From assembly GCA_021463195.1 (NCBI GenBank), contig JAJTXZ010000002.1, positions 62,001-126,000 of the forward strand: 64,000 nt of DNA, read 5' to 3'. The notes under the pieces are model-generated. The model was not told the DNA's origin. It saw nothing but the letters and a program-made list of their open reading frames with translations, and made no database searches. How positions within the stretch are numbered: position 1 is the stretch's first letter; each line of letters starts with the position of its first letter. A program made the position numbers and the translations under genes. Shown one piece after another: positions 8,501-17,024 of the stretch. The stretch comes from Anaerolineae bacterium. GTDB taxonomy: Bacteria; Chloroflexota; Anaerolineae; UBA4142; SHND01.

Positions 8501-9690
8501 TCACTCGGAGCCAAAATAAGACGCTGCCAGACGCGGCGCGAGAACGAAGCGCGCTTGGCTGCTTCGCGTCGGGTGGGAAGCAAGTCGTGATAATACGCCA
8601 ACACCTGTTCGGCAATATGCGTCCAATCATATTGCGCGGCGGTGCGGCGACCTTGCTCCGCCATGCGCTGACACGTTTCCGGGGCGGACATCAAGTTGAC
8701 GATAGCGTGAGCGAGCGCGTTCGAGTCTTCAGGCGGCACGAGCGACCCTTCCGCGCCGTTGGTCAAGACGAGCCGATAGCCCGCAATATCGGATGCCACA
8801 ATCGGCAAGCCGGCGGCCATCGCTTCAAGCAGCACAATGCCAAAACTTTCAAAGCCGGTGGAGGGCGCGCAAAACAAATGCGCGGTGCGATAATAGCGCG
8901 GCAACATTTCACGCGAGACATACCCCACAAAATGCACGCTCCGCAAGCGATGCGCGCGCGCATAGCGAATAAACGGCGCTTTATCGGCGTCTTCGTACGC
9001 GCCGACCACAATCAAGCGCGCGTCGGGAAAGAACTGTTTGATGAATGGGAACGCGCGGATGAGATGATGAAATCCTTTGCGCTTGTCCAAACGTCCGACG
9101 AACAAAATATTGGGGCGTCCATCATGAAAACGTTCAATTGGACGCACCTTTGGACTGGCAAAGCGTTGAAAATCAATGCCGTTGGGAATAATGCGATAGT
9201 CGCCGGGAAATTGCGCCAGCGTAAAATCGCGCACGGCTTGCGAAACGAAAATGCGTCCGTTCAATTTGTTGTACACCGGACGCAGCAGCGGCCGCGCCAT
9301 TTGATACATCGTATTTGTTTCGCGGTACGCGTGAAAGGTGCCGATGTTAACGGCATGCGAATGGCGCAGCACAATCGGGCAGAGCGGCGGCGCGGCGGGT
9401 TCGTGCGCATGCACAATATCAAATTGTTCTTCGCGGAGAATTTTTTTGATGCGGCGGTATACTTGCGGCGCGATAGTCACGCGCACATTCGAGCCGCTAA
9501 ATGGAAACGTTCGCACCGCGCCGCTGACTTTGATGACATTATCCTCAAGCGGTTCTTGGTCTTGGCTTGACGCCGCGAGGATGCGCGTGTCATAGCCGCG
9601 GCGGCGAAACTCGCGGTCCAGCTGCATGATATGTTCGGTGACGCCGCCGGGATACGGATAATCGTACGGCGTGACGAGCGCGATTTTCAT
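8497..9690 (-). CDS. GT4 glycosyltransferase, PimA-like (phosphatidylinositol mannosyltransferase-like)
   Basis: 397 residues, GT-B fold. N-terminal MKIALVTPYDYPYPGGVTEH has the glycine-rich acceptor loop typical of PimA and related GT4 enzymes; VHAHEPAAPPL and RIIPNGIDFQRF follow. The donor half carries ILFVGRLDKRKGFHHLIRAF and the E-x7-E motif in ESFGIVLLEAMAAGLPIVAS. Context (Ino1, CDP-alcohol transferase, two acyltransferases) matches the actinobacterial PI-mannoside region, so mannosylation of PI on the inner membrane face is likely. Sugar specificity is inferred. Confidence 0.85.
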   Translation of the reverse strand: MKIALVTPYDYPYPGGVTEHIMQLDREFRRRGYDTRILAASSQDQEPLEDNVIKVSGAVRTFPFSGSNVRVTIAPQVYRRIKKILREEQFDIVHAHEPAAPPLCPIVLRHSHAVNIGTFHAYRETNTMYQMARPLLRPVYNKLNGRIFVSQAVRDFTLAQFPGDYRIIPNGIDFQRFASPKVRPIERFHDGRPNILFVGRLDKRKGFHHLIRAFPFIKQFFPDARLIVVGAYEDADKAPFIRYARAHRLRSVHFVGYVSREMLPRYYRTAHLFCAPSTGFESFGIVLLEAMAAGLPIVASDIAGYRLVLTNGAEGSLVPPEDSNALAHAIVNLMSAPETCQRMAEQGRRTAAQYDWTHIAEQVLAYYHDLLPTRREAAKRASFSRRVWQRLILAPSE

Positions 9691-9697
9691 GGATGAA

Positions 9698-10435
9698 TCA
9701 AGCGCGGCGCGTCAGCGCGCGGCGCAAATGGCGCGCAGGCAATTTGACGAGGGCGCGATAACTTTGCCGCGGCGCAATGCGCGCGAGCTCGAGCGCTTCG
9801 CGCCGCGTCCAAAAATGGCCGTCGGCGCGCGTTTGCCCCGCGCGCAAACTGTCCAACCACGCTTGCGCGGTGTGCCCTTGAAAATGGGTGACGCCTGTGC
9901 CAATCATGCCGAGCGTATGCGCGTCGCTGCCGCCAGTTTCGGGGAGTCGAAAAACCGACGCGTTCAAACGTTTTGTTTTGGCGACGGTCACTTGGCCCGC
10001 GATGCTCGGATTCAGCGCTTCGATGCCGTCGAAATACACTTCAGGCGCGCGGTCATTGAGAATTCGTAAAATGCCGCGCTGCCCGACGCTGCGAATCAAC
10101 CAACTCATTGGATGTGGAATGATGGCGACGCCGCCTTGCGCGTGAATCTGCGCGATGCTCCAATCGAGGCGCTGCAACGATTTAATCGGTTTGGAAATGC
10201 CGAGCGCGAGCAAATGTCCCTCGCGCGTCGTGACTTCCATGCCGGTCAAAACTTGGAAACGATATTTTCTTTTTGCCGCGAGTTCTTGCGCCGCGCGCGC
10301 GCCGTCGAACATATCATGGTCGGTGATAGCAATCACATCCAAATCCGTTTTGTATTCGACGTATTCAAAAATTTCCGCGACCGACGCCATGCCGTCGCTG
10401 TGCTCGCTGTGAATATGTATGTCGGCTTTGCCCAT
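9698..10435 (-). CDS. PHP-domain phosphoesterase
   Basis: 245 residues. The PHP metal motifs are clear: ADIHIHSEHSDG (residues 4-15), VIAITDHDMFDG, GMEVTTREGHLLALG, IIPHPMSW and GGSDAHTLG near the end. These bind two or three metals and hydrolyse phosphate esters (nucleotides, oligoribonucleotides or histidinol phosphate in known members). In this operon a role on inositol- or glycerol-phosphate is possible but not shown. 7 bp from the glycosyltransferase gene that follows. Confidence 0.85.
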   Translation of the reverse strand: MGKADIHIHSEHSDGMASVAEIFEYVEYKTDLDVIAITDHDMFDGARAAQELAAKRKYRFQVLTGMEVTTREGHLLALGISKPIKSLQRLDWSIAQIHAQGGVAIIPHPMSWLIRSVGQRGILRILNDRAPEVYFDGIEALNPSIAGQVTVAKTKRLNASVFRLPETGGSDAHTLGMIGTGVTHFQGHTAQAWLDSLRAGQTRADGHFWTRREALELARIAPRQSYRALVKLPARHLRRALTRRA

Positions 10436-10446
10436 TGTTCGCGTGC

Positions 10447-11355
10447 CTATTTATCGCCTTGCGCGCCGAGTTCTTTGTCCGCTTCCCATACCGGTTGGAA
10501 CATTAACCATTGGTCGGGATATTGACGAATCCAGTATTCCAAACGCGCGACAATTTTTTCAACCGCCGCGCGCGTGTCGCGCGCCAAATCGCCGGTGCGT
10601 TCCAATTCCAACGGCGGTTCAATCGCGACCGCGCAGCGATTATTGTCGAGGCGGCGAATAAAACCGAGAATTAACGGCGCGTGAAATTTTACCGCTAGCG
10701 CCGCCGCGCCGTCCGGCAGCTGCGCGGGCGCGCCAAAAAAATTGACGATGGGTCCGCTGCGCGTCGGGTCCAAATCAATCGCCAACCCCAGAATCGCGCC
10801 CGCGCGCAATTTTTTTAAAATGACGCGTCCGGCGGTGTCCGATGGCACGAGCTCGATGCCTTGCGTCGCGCGCTGCTGCGTGATCAATTCAAATACGGCG
10901 GGCGGCTCGAGCCGTTCGACTGGCACGACCACTTCGTGTTTATTTTTAAAATGCAGCGCGGTCAGATTCACAAACATATTGAAATTGCCAAAGTGCGCGC
11001 TGCCGCCCGCGATGCCTTTGCCCAACGCAATCGCGGCGTCAAGATATTCCAAACCCGTGACCGAATCCAACTGCGCCCACACTTGCGCTTCGGTCAAGCG
11101 ATGCGAACGAAAGAGGTCAAAATAATTTTTCATCAAGTTGCGCAGCGCGCGCTGCGTCAGACGCGCCCTGTCGGCGCGCGGCGCGTCGGCGCCCAAGATG
11201 CGGGTTAGATTTTTTTCAAACGCGCGGCGCGCGCCGGTGTTGAAATAAAACGCCACGTCGCCCGCGCGCGCAAACAGCCAATAACCAAATTGTTCCGGCA
11301 AGCGCGGCACAGACCAAATCGCGAAACGATAGAGCCATAATGTCAACGTATCCAT
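10447..11355 (-). CDS. lysophospholipid acyltransferase family (LpxL/PatA-like), HX4N variant
   Basis: 302 residues, typical for the LpxL/HtrB-PatA family. The catalytic block reads GGSAHFGNFNMFV: the usual HX4D is H-F-G-N-F-N here, with Asn in place of Asp. Later blocks are present (LGLAIDLDPTRSGPIVNFFG, the glycine/proline acceptor block) as well as the C-terminal YWIRQYPDQWLMFQPVWE. Actinobacterial PatA acylates the mannose of PIM next to pgsA and pimA; the same neighbours here suggest PI-glycolipid acylation. The lost Asp may lower activity or mark a different mechanism. Confidence 0.82.
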   Translation of the reverse strand: MDTLTLWLYRFAIWSVPRLPEQFGYWLFARAGDVAFYFNTGARRAFEKNLTRILGADAPRADRARLTQRALRNLMKNYFDLFRSHRLTEAQVWAQLDSVTGLEYLDAAIALGKGIAGGSAHFGNFNMFVNLTALHFKNKHEVVVPVERLEPPAVFELITQQRATQGIELVPSDTAGRVILKKLRAGAILGLAIDLDPTRSGPIVNFFGAPAQLPDGAAALAVKFHAPLILGFIRRLDNNRCAVAIEPPLELERTGDLARDTRAAVEKIVARLEYWIRQYPDQWLMFQPVWEADKELGAQGDK

Positions 11356-11371
11356 ACGCGCGCGTGGGTCG

Positions 11372-12301
11372 TCACTTTAAAGGCGAAGCGGTTGAATCGG
11401 CCGCGCGCGTCAGCGGCTGCCATACGCGGCGATAGATGTACCATTGGTCAGGATATGCTTGAATCATTCGTTCAAAACTGGCGGCGATTTGGCGCATGAC
11501 GTTATGTTCGGCTTGCGGGCGCGCGAGATCGGGCGAGAGATAGAACGGGCCATCCAGATGGACATGAATCTCTTTGTCTTTGCCATTGTGCGCGAAAATG
11601 CAAAACAGCGGCGCGTGATAACGCTGCGCCAGAATTAAAGGATTGGAGGGGAAAAGCGTCGGCTCGCCAAAAAAAGTGACCGGCGCGCGATGAATCTCTG
11701 TAAAACCATCAATGCCGATATCGAGCATAAAGCCGACGATTTCTTTGCGCTTGAGCGCCTCGATAATTTTGCGCGGCGCGCGGTCGTACGGAATCAAATG
11801 CATTCCATGTTGACTGCGCAGCCGCGCGAGATATTCAAACAAATCTTCCGGCTTGATCGTTTCCGCCGCAATCGTCAAAGGGCGATAACGCTTTATCGTC
11901 GCGGGCCCCGCATAATCCATATTGCCAAAATGAATGGACACCATGATCAATGGATGTTCACGATTTTGGAGAACGGCTTCGATTTCGGGACTGACATGAA
12001 ACTGCACGCGCTGATTGAGCTCGTCGGCTGTGACGCTCTCGTACCGCAAGAGATGGAGCAAATAGACAGTGTAATTGACGAACGACGCGCGCGCGACGCT
12101 GCCTACTTGCGGATGACGCGGCGGCAGCTGCAAGACGCGCGCGAAATTTTCGCGCGTAATGCGGCGTTTGTTGCGCATGGCGTAATAGCTGGCAACGCCC
12201 AACCCGCGCGCGATTTTTTCGGCGAGCGCGGGCGGCAGCGCTCCCATCACCTCGCTCATTGTTTGCCAAACTAGAAATCCCGGACTCATTGCGGATGCCA
12301 A
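11372..12301 (-). CDS. lysophospholipid acyltransferase family (LpxL/PatA-like), HX4D intact
   Basis: 309 residues, about the same length as the next gene and clearly a paralog. The catalytic motif HFGNMD (HX4D) is intact in MVSIHFGNMDYAG. Acceptor blocks VGFMLDIGIDGF and VTFFGEPTLFPSNPLILAQR follow, and it ends with MIQAYPDQWYIYRRVWQPL. It sits between ino1 and the HX4N paralog. Two acyltransferases in the operon fit two acylation steps on a PI-mannoside-type lipid, but acyl donor and position are inferred. Confidence 0.85.
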   Translation of the reverse strand: MASAMSPGFLVWQTMSEVMGALPPALAEKIARGLGVASYYAMRNKRRITRENFARVLQLPPRHPQVGSVARASFVNYTVYLLHLLRYESVTADELNQRVQFHVSPEIEAVLQNREHPLIMVSIHFGNMDYAGPATIKRYRPLTIAAETIKPEDLFEYLARLRSQHGMHLIPYDRAPRKIIEALKRKEIVGFMLDIGIDGFTEIHRAPVTFFGEPTLFPSNPLILAQRYHAPLFCIFAHNGKDKEIHVHLDGPFYLSPDLARPQAEHNVMRQIAASFERMIQAYPDQWYIYRRVWQPLTRAADSTASPLK

Positions 12302-12325
12302 ACTGGCGCGCAGCTCTGTCAGCGC

Positions 12326-13465
12326 TTAGCCCTTGATAAAATCTTCAACCATTTGGCGCGCAACGTCGTCGGGAAATTGTTGCGGCGGCGATTTCATAAA
12401 ATAGGAACTGGGCGCGAAAATCGCGCCCGCGATTTTGCGGTCCAGCGCGATTTTCGCGCAGCGCACCGCGTCAATCACCACGCCCGCGCTGTTCGGCGAA
12501 TCCCACACTTCGAGTTTTAATTCCACGTTCAATGGCACATCGCCAAAGGTGGTGCCTTCGAGCCGAATGTACGCCCATTTGCGGTCGTGGAGCCACGGCA
12601 CATAATCGCTGGGGCCCACATGCACATTGTCGGACGGCAATTTATAATCGAGCATCGAAGTGACCGCGTTCGTCTTGGAAATTTTTTTCGATTCAAGTCG
12701 TTCGCGTTCGAGCATATTCAAAAAGTCGGTATTGCCCCCAAAGTTCAACTGATAAGTGCGGTCGAGCCGCACGCCGCGGTCGCGGAACAAGCGCGTCAAG
12801 ACGCGATGCGTAATCGTCGCGCCGACTTGGGATTTGATGTCGTCGCCGACCACCGGGACGCCCGCGTCTTCAAAACGTTTTTGCCAATATTTTTCGCGCG
12901 CGATGAAAACCGGAATGCAGTTGACGAAACCGACGCCCGCGCGCAAAATTTGTTCAACGTACCATTTCGTCGCTTCTTCCGAACCGACGGGCAAGTACGA
13001 AATGACGACATCGGTTTTGGTGTCCTTGAGAATTTGAACGACATCGGCGGTGGCGCCCGGCGCTTTTTCAATCACCTGCGAAAGATATTTGCCAACGCCG
13101 TCATGCGTCATGCCGCGATGAACCGGGACGCCCAATTTCGGCACGTCGGTGAATTTGAACGTATTGTTGGGCGCGGTATAAATCGCTTCCGCCACATCTT
13201 TGCCCACTTTGTTTTTGTCAATATCAAAGGCGGCGACAACTTCAATATCGCCGACGTGATAACCGCCCAACACGGTGTGCATCAATCCGGGGACGGGGGC
13301 ATCCACCGGCGCATCCTGATAATAATGAATGCCCTGCACGAAACTGCTCGCGCAGTTGCCGACGCCGATAATCGCGACGCGCACTTTGCGCGAACGTTTC
13401 GCGGGGGTTGTCCTAGTTCCAGTTTCTTTGGTTGCAGTTCCTTTAACGCTTGCTTTGCTTGGCAT
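12326..13465 (-). CDS. ino1: myo-inositol-1-phosphate synthase, actinobacterial type
   Basis: 379 residues. The NAD-binding loop is [20 protein letters not shown] (about residues 30-50). Family segments [60 protein letters not shown] and [20 protein letters not shown] contain the catalytic lysines. It isomerises glucose-6-phosphate to inositol-1-phosphate, the first committed step to phosphatidylinositol. A low-complexity Lys/Thr-rich N-terminus (about 28 residues) precedes the domain. AGGGAGA lies ahead of ATG 13465. First gene of the seven-gene operon. Confidence 0.95.
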   Translation of the reverse strand: MPSKASVKGTATKETGTRTTPAKRSRKVRVAIIGVGNCASSFVQGIHYYQDAPVDAPVPGLMHTVLGGYHVGDIEVVAAFDIDKNKVGKDVAEAIYTAPNNTFKFTDVPKLGVPVHRGMTHDGVGKYLSQVIEKAPGATADVVQILKDTKTDVVISYLPVGSEEATKWYVEQILRAGVGFVNCIPVFIAREKYWQKRFEDAGVPVVGDDIKSQVGATITHRVLTRLFRDRGVRLDRTYQLNFGGNTDFLNMLERERLESKKISKTNAVTSMLDYKLPSDNVHVGPSDYVPWLHDRKWAYIRLEGTTFGDVPLNVELKLEVWDSPNSAGVVIDAVRCAKIALDRKIAGAIFAPSSYFMKSPPQQFPDDVARQMVEDFIKG

Positions 13466-13760
13466 TCAATTCTCCCTACGGCATAAAAAATTTTGCGCGC
13501 GACGAATCTAAATTTGCCCGCGCGCTATCCGAGTTTTGTGATTCGAGCGCAGTTGTTTTATTCGCGAGTTTGAGGAGCGCTGCGTTGAAAAAAGCGCCAG
13601 CCAACCGCGTTTATATAATATGACTGTTTGACTTTATGCGCAAAATGAATTTTGCGCGCCGCGCATTTGCCCAAGCCAACTTTTGATTTCATCAAGGGCG
13701 CTGCCGTCCAAAATTTTTGGAAACGCGCGCGGCGGAATAAAACCCAAGCGCGTATGCGCT
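13466..13760. other. gene-free spacer upstream of ino1
   Basis: No frame with recognisable protein. It must hold the promoter of the minus-strand lipid operon, but I see no convincing -35/-10 pair. The sequence is rich in gcgc and a few A/T patches. Confidence 0.4.
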
Positions 13761-14597
13761 TTATGCTTCGATGAGCGCCAAGAGAATCGCGCGCGCGGCG
13801 CGTTCCGCCTGCGGGCGGGTAGGCGCCAAGAGCTCTTCCGCGCCGGCCCACGCGCCGAGAATGACAAGCCCTTCCTTGGCGTCAACAAAGGTGGCGGGCG
13901 TGAGCGTGTAAAACGTTTTTAATTTGGCGTATATTTTTTCCTCGACGCGCGTCGCGTCAATTTCAAAGAGAACGAGCGCGTCGGTCTTTTTCAAAGTGGC
14001 GGCGAGATCATTTGTTTCTTCGACTTCATAGGCGGTTGCGCGCGCGTCGTCGGTCAAGTCATACGGCATCGAGAGCGCGGCGGGTGTGATAAAGGAAAGA
14101 CGGCTTTCAAAGAGCCCCAACACGCGCGCGAGTGAATGCGCTTCCGCCGCGAACTTTAAGTTACCCAAGAGTCCAATGCGTAAATTTTGCAGCGCGCCTT
14201 GAAGCGTATAAATGGCGTATGCGTCCATCAGCGCGCGCAGCGGATTTTCGCCGATGCCGTCGCCAGCGTTGAGAACGGGCGTCTGGCAAAGCGTCGCGAT
14301 TTCGTTCACGCTGCCTGCGGGCGCGTGACTGACCAGCGCGCAGGACGCGTTCGCCGCGCGAATCTCGCGCGCGATGACGGCAGGCGTGGGGCCCGACGCG
14401 AGCGTCACGCATTCAATTTTTTCATCGCGACAAGTTTTCGCCAAGTCAATCGGAAAGGGCGCGGGCAGATAGGATAGCGCCAACGCGACGCGTTTTTGCG
14501 ATAGACGCGGCGCCGCGCCGTTTTGAATTTCATCCGCGCGCGCGAACAACGCCTCCATGCGCGCGCGCGTCAAGTCGTAGGGCGTGAGCAACTGCAA
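13761..14597 (-). CDS. degenerate aspartate/ornithine carbamoyltransferase-fold protein
   Basis: 278 residues, shorter than PyrB (about 305). The middle matches the aspartate-domain hinge of PyrB: TPVLNAGDGIGENPLRALMD (PyrB has INAGDG-x3-HPTQ-x-LLD), then LRIGLLGNLKFAAEAHSLAR (PyrB: I-x-I-x-GDLKYGR-x2-HSL). The carbamoyl-phosphate S-T-R-T-R loop and the HPTQ motif are missing; the region reads VALALSYLPAPFPIDLAKT and ENPL instead. It is therefore unlikely to be an active carbamoyltransferase. It may be a regulatory or repurposed paralog; no pyrimidine genes are nearby. Confidence 0.65.
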   Translation of the reverse strand: MQLLTPYDLTRARMEALFARADEIQNGAAPRLSQKRVALALSYLPAPFPIDLAKTCRDEKIECVTLASGPTPAVIAREIRAANASCALVSHAPAGSVNEIATLCQTPVLNAGDGIGENPLRALMDAYAIYTLQGALQNLRIGLLGNLKFAAEAHSLARVLGLFESRLSFITPAALSMPYDLTDDARATAYEVEETNDLAATLKKTDALVLFEIDATRVEEKIYAKLKTFYTLTPATFVDAKEGLVILGAWAGAEELLAPTRPQAERAARAILLALIEA

Positions 14598-14841
14598 TAG
14601 AAATACCTCGTGAAAAATCTAGCGCCGCGAACGCAAAGGTGGCGCGCGGCGCTGCGCGATAATTGTATCAAGTGATGCGCGCGATACCAAACGGCGGATT
14701 TTCAGCGCGGGGTTGCGCTTGCGAATGCGCTAGATTCGCCGCAGACTTTTTCTTGTTGACGATCCTCCCGCAGACGACTCGATAATCAAGTCAAACGCGC
14801 GCTTGACTCGAAACTCGAATGCGTCTAACCGCGTCCCGGAA

Positions 14842-14869
14842 TTGACATCCCTGCTTTCTCGCATATAGT
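14842..14869 (+). promoter_or_regulatory. strong consensus promoter giving a near-leaderless transcript
   Basis: TTGACA (14842-14847), 16 bp, TATAGT (14864-14869). The predicted start of transcription (about 14876) is 0-5 nt from the candidate GTG/ATG starts at 14871-14880, so the message is probably leaderless. Confidence 0.7.
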
Positions 14870-14879
14870 TGTGACAGTG

Positions 14880-15872
14880 ATGTTCAGAAACATGTTCGCA
14901 GTGAGCGCGGCGGTTCTGCTGGCGCTCTTGTTTTTTGTCTGGTCTACCCAACCCGCTGCCGCGCTGGATCCGAAATGCGGAATTTTGCCGGACTGCACTT
15001 TTGATGACTTTTATGGAAACGAGGGCGCATGTTCCGGCGTTTGGAAATGCGATAATCCGAGTGGCGTAGGTTTGACTGAGAGCGAAGGATGGCCCAAGGG
15101 CCCGTCGTTGACCTTTGCGGGCGCCGCGCCGTTTGAACGCAAAGTTTTTCAACGCGTCGCCGTGACGCCCGGTAAAGGATATCGTTTTGCCTGTCCGTTT
15201 TGTGTTGTCGCAATCAATGGCATCGGCTCGTCCGATAGTCAAGTGAATCGGCGCGTAGGGATTGACCCGTTCGGCGGCATGGACCCAAATTCGCCCAACA
15301 TCAAATGGTCGAATGATTTTTTTGGCAAAGGTCGTTTTGACGATGATGTATTGCAAGTCAGTGAATACGCGCGCGCCGATCACATCACAGTGGTTATTTG
15401 GGTGAACAATCCGTACGGCGACAAGCATGTGGATGTGTACGTGGATACGGTGGGGTTATTTGAAGACAGCGGTATGCCGCCGATTCAGATCACACAACCC
15501 ACGGTGACGCCGCCGCCACCGCCGCCGACGAATCCACCTACTGCCCAGCCGACGCGCGTGCCGCCGACTGACGCGCCTGAACCGACAGCCGCGCCAACCG
15601 ACGCGCCCGAACCGACAGTCGCGCCAACCGACGCGCCTGAACCGACAGCCGCGCCAACTGACGCGCTCGAACCTACCGACGCGCCGACCGCGCGTCCGAC
15701 GCGCAAAATCGCCCAAGTAGAGCCGGGCGCGCGTCCGACACGCGCGCCGCAAAGCGCGCTGCCCGCGCTGTTTGATAATGTAGGTTTTCTTGCTATTTTG
15801 GGTTGTGGGGGCGTTGTCGGGGCGTTTGTTTTGATTGCCGCCGCGCTGTTTCTTTTGCTCCGCCGCAGGTAA
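14880..15872 (+). CDS. exported surface protein with Pro/Thr-rich stalk and C-terminal membrane anchor
   Basis: 330 residues from ATG 14880 (GTG at 14871 and 14877 are alternatives). A signal peptide (about 1-30, ending QPAAA) leads into a ~180-residue Cys-containing globular domain with no family I recognise. The stalk is built of repeated DAPEPTAAPT-like decapeptides (about residues 225-275). A C-terminal hydrophobic helix followed by LLLRRR anchors it. The domain contains VGIDPFGGMDPNSPNIKWS, which recurs as VDPTGGTDPHSPNVIWG in the next gene, so the two are paralogs. Likely an outward-facing adhesion or binding protein; ligand unknown. Confidence 0.8.
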   Translation: MFRNMFAVSAAVLLALLFFVWSTQPAAALDPKCGILPDCTFDDFYGNEGACSGVWKCDNPSGVGLTESEGWPKGPSLTFAGAAPFERKVFQRVAVTPGKGYRFACPFCVVAINGIGSSDSQVNRRVGIDPFGGMDPNSPNIKWSNDFFGKGRFDDDVLQVSEYARADHITVVIWVNNPYGDKHVDVYVDTVGLFEDSGMPPIQITQPTVTPPPPPPTNPPTAQPTRVPPTDAPEPTAAPTDAPEPTVAPTDAPEPTAAPTDALEPTDAPTARPTRKIAQVEPGARPTRAPQSALPALFDNVGFLAILGCGGVVGAFVLIAAALFLLLRRR

Positions 15873-15884
15873 AGATTACTATTG

Positions 15885-17024
15885 ATGCAAGTATTTTTCA
15901 TGCGTTTTGCTATTTGCCGCGTGCTGGTTTGCGCGCTTGTAGTTCTCACAATCGTTATTCCCGCCACGCTGCGCACGCCGCGCGCGTATGCCGAAGGACC
16001 GTGTACCGCGCGTTCGGATAATCTCACGCGTAACGGTTCCATCAACGATGGATACGACACGCAGTACGGGGTCGTCGCCAATTCGTGGAATGCTTTTATT
16101 TTTGATCGCACGCCGCCGAGTTTTGATTTGGTGGACAATGAGAACGCTGTCGGCGACTCGGTCGGACAGTATTCACAATATATTCACGGCGATGGGGTTG
16201 AGTTCGATGCCGGGATTTATCAGGTCATCGCAGGCACAACGCCGGGGCAATCGTACGATTTCAAGATTGGGTTTGCCATCATGCTGCGCGATATTGGCGG
16301 CGGTCAGAATAAAAAGATTGATGGCGTCGTCGTGCGGCGCGCCGGAGTTGACCCGACGGGCGGGACCGACCCGCATTCCCCGAACGTGATTTGGGGTCCG
16401 GAATGGGACGGGGGCGGATATGGCGCAAGTCTCAACAATCCCAACATGACCATCACGTTCGCGGCGAAAGCGAATCAGGTTACGGTGTTTGCGCGCGCAT
16501 ACAATCGCGGGACGGCGCCGAGCGACAAGGCGTGGTTTGACGTCATGTGTCTTTTGCCGCGCGGCGATATTCCGACGATCCAAATTGAACCCAGTGTGAC
16601 GCCGACGCTGCCCGCGACCGCTGTACCGCCCACTGCCGAGATTCCGCCAACGAATGTGCCGCCGACGCGCGTGCCGCCGACGCCAACGCTCGCGCCGCCG
16701 ACGCCGACATTGGAACCCGCGCAAATTTTAACTGCGACCCCAGAGTCCGTCGCGCAAAAACGTCCGACTGGCACGCCGCCGCCCAAACGCGTGATTCCGA
16801 CGATTGTCGCTTCGAATGATGGCGGCCAAGACGGCGCCTCGAACGCCGGCGGTGGAAATTTATTTCCGCTTGCCGCGATTTTTGGCGCAGTCGGCATCAT
16901 CGCCTTTAGTTTATTGGGCATCGTCGCCGTTGGAGGATTTGCTCTCTGGCGAATCTTTACGCGACGAGGAGGCAGCGCGTTCGAGCCGCAAGAGGCATCG
17001 GACGACCAAAATTATTACCAATGA
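15885..17024 (+). CDS. exported surface protein, paralog of the preceding gene
   Basis: 379 residues. A signal peptide ends near RAYAEG. The ~210-residue exported domain shares the GxDPxGGxDPxSPN-x-xW block with the upstream paralog. A Pro/Thr stalk (VPPTRVPPTPTLAPPTPTLE) precedes a membrane helix (about residues 325-350) and a cytoplasmic tail. Start codon is uncertain between 15885 and 15900. It begins 12 bp after its paralog and overlaps the following epimerase by ATGA, so surface protein and sugar enzymes are co-transcribed. Function not known. Confidence 0.8.
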   Translation: MQVFFMRFAICRVLVCALVVLTIVIPATLRTPRAYAEGPCTARSDNLTRNGSINDGYDTQYGVVANSWNAFIFDRTPPSFDLVDNENAVGDSVGQYSQYIHGDGVEFDAGIYQVIAGTTPGQSYDFKIGFAIMLRDIGGGQNKKIDGVVVRRAGVDPTGGTDPHSPNVIWGPEWDGGGYGASLNNPNMTITFAAKANQVTVFARAYNRGTAPSDKAWFDVMCLLPRGDIPTIQIEPSVTPTLPATAVPPTAEIPPTNVPPTRVPPTPTLAPPTPTLEPAQILTATPESVAQKRPTGTPPPKRVIPTIVASNDGGQDGASNAGGGNLFPLAAIFGAVGIIAFSLLGIVAVGGFALWRIFTRRGGSAFEPQEASDDQNYYQ

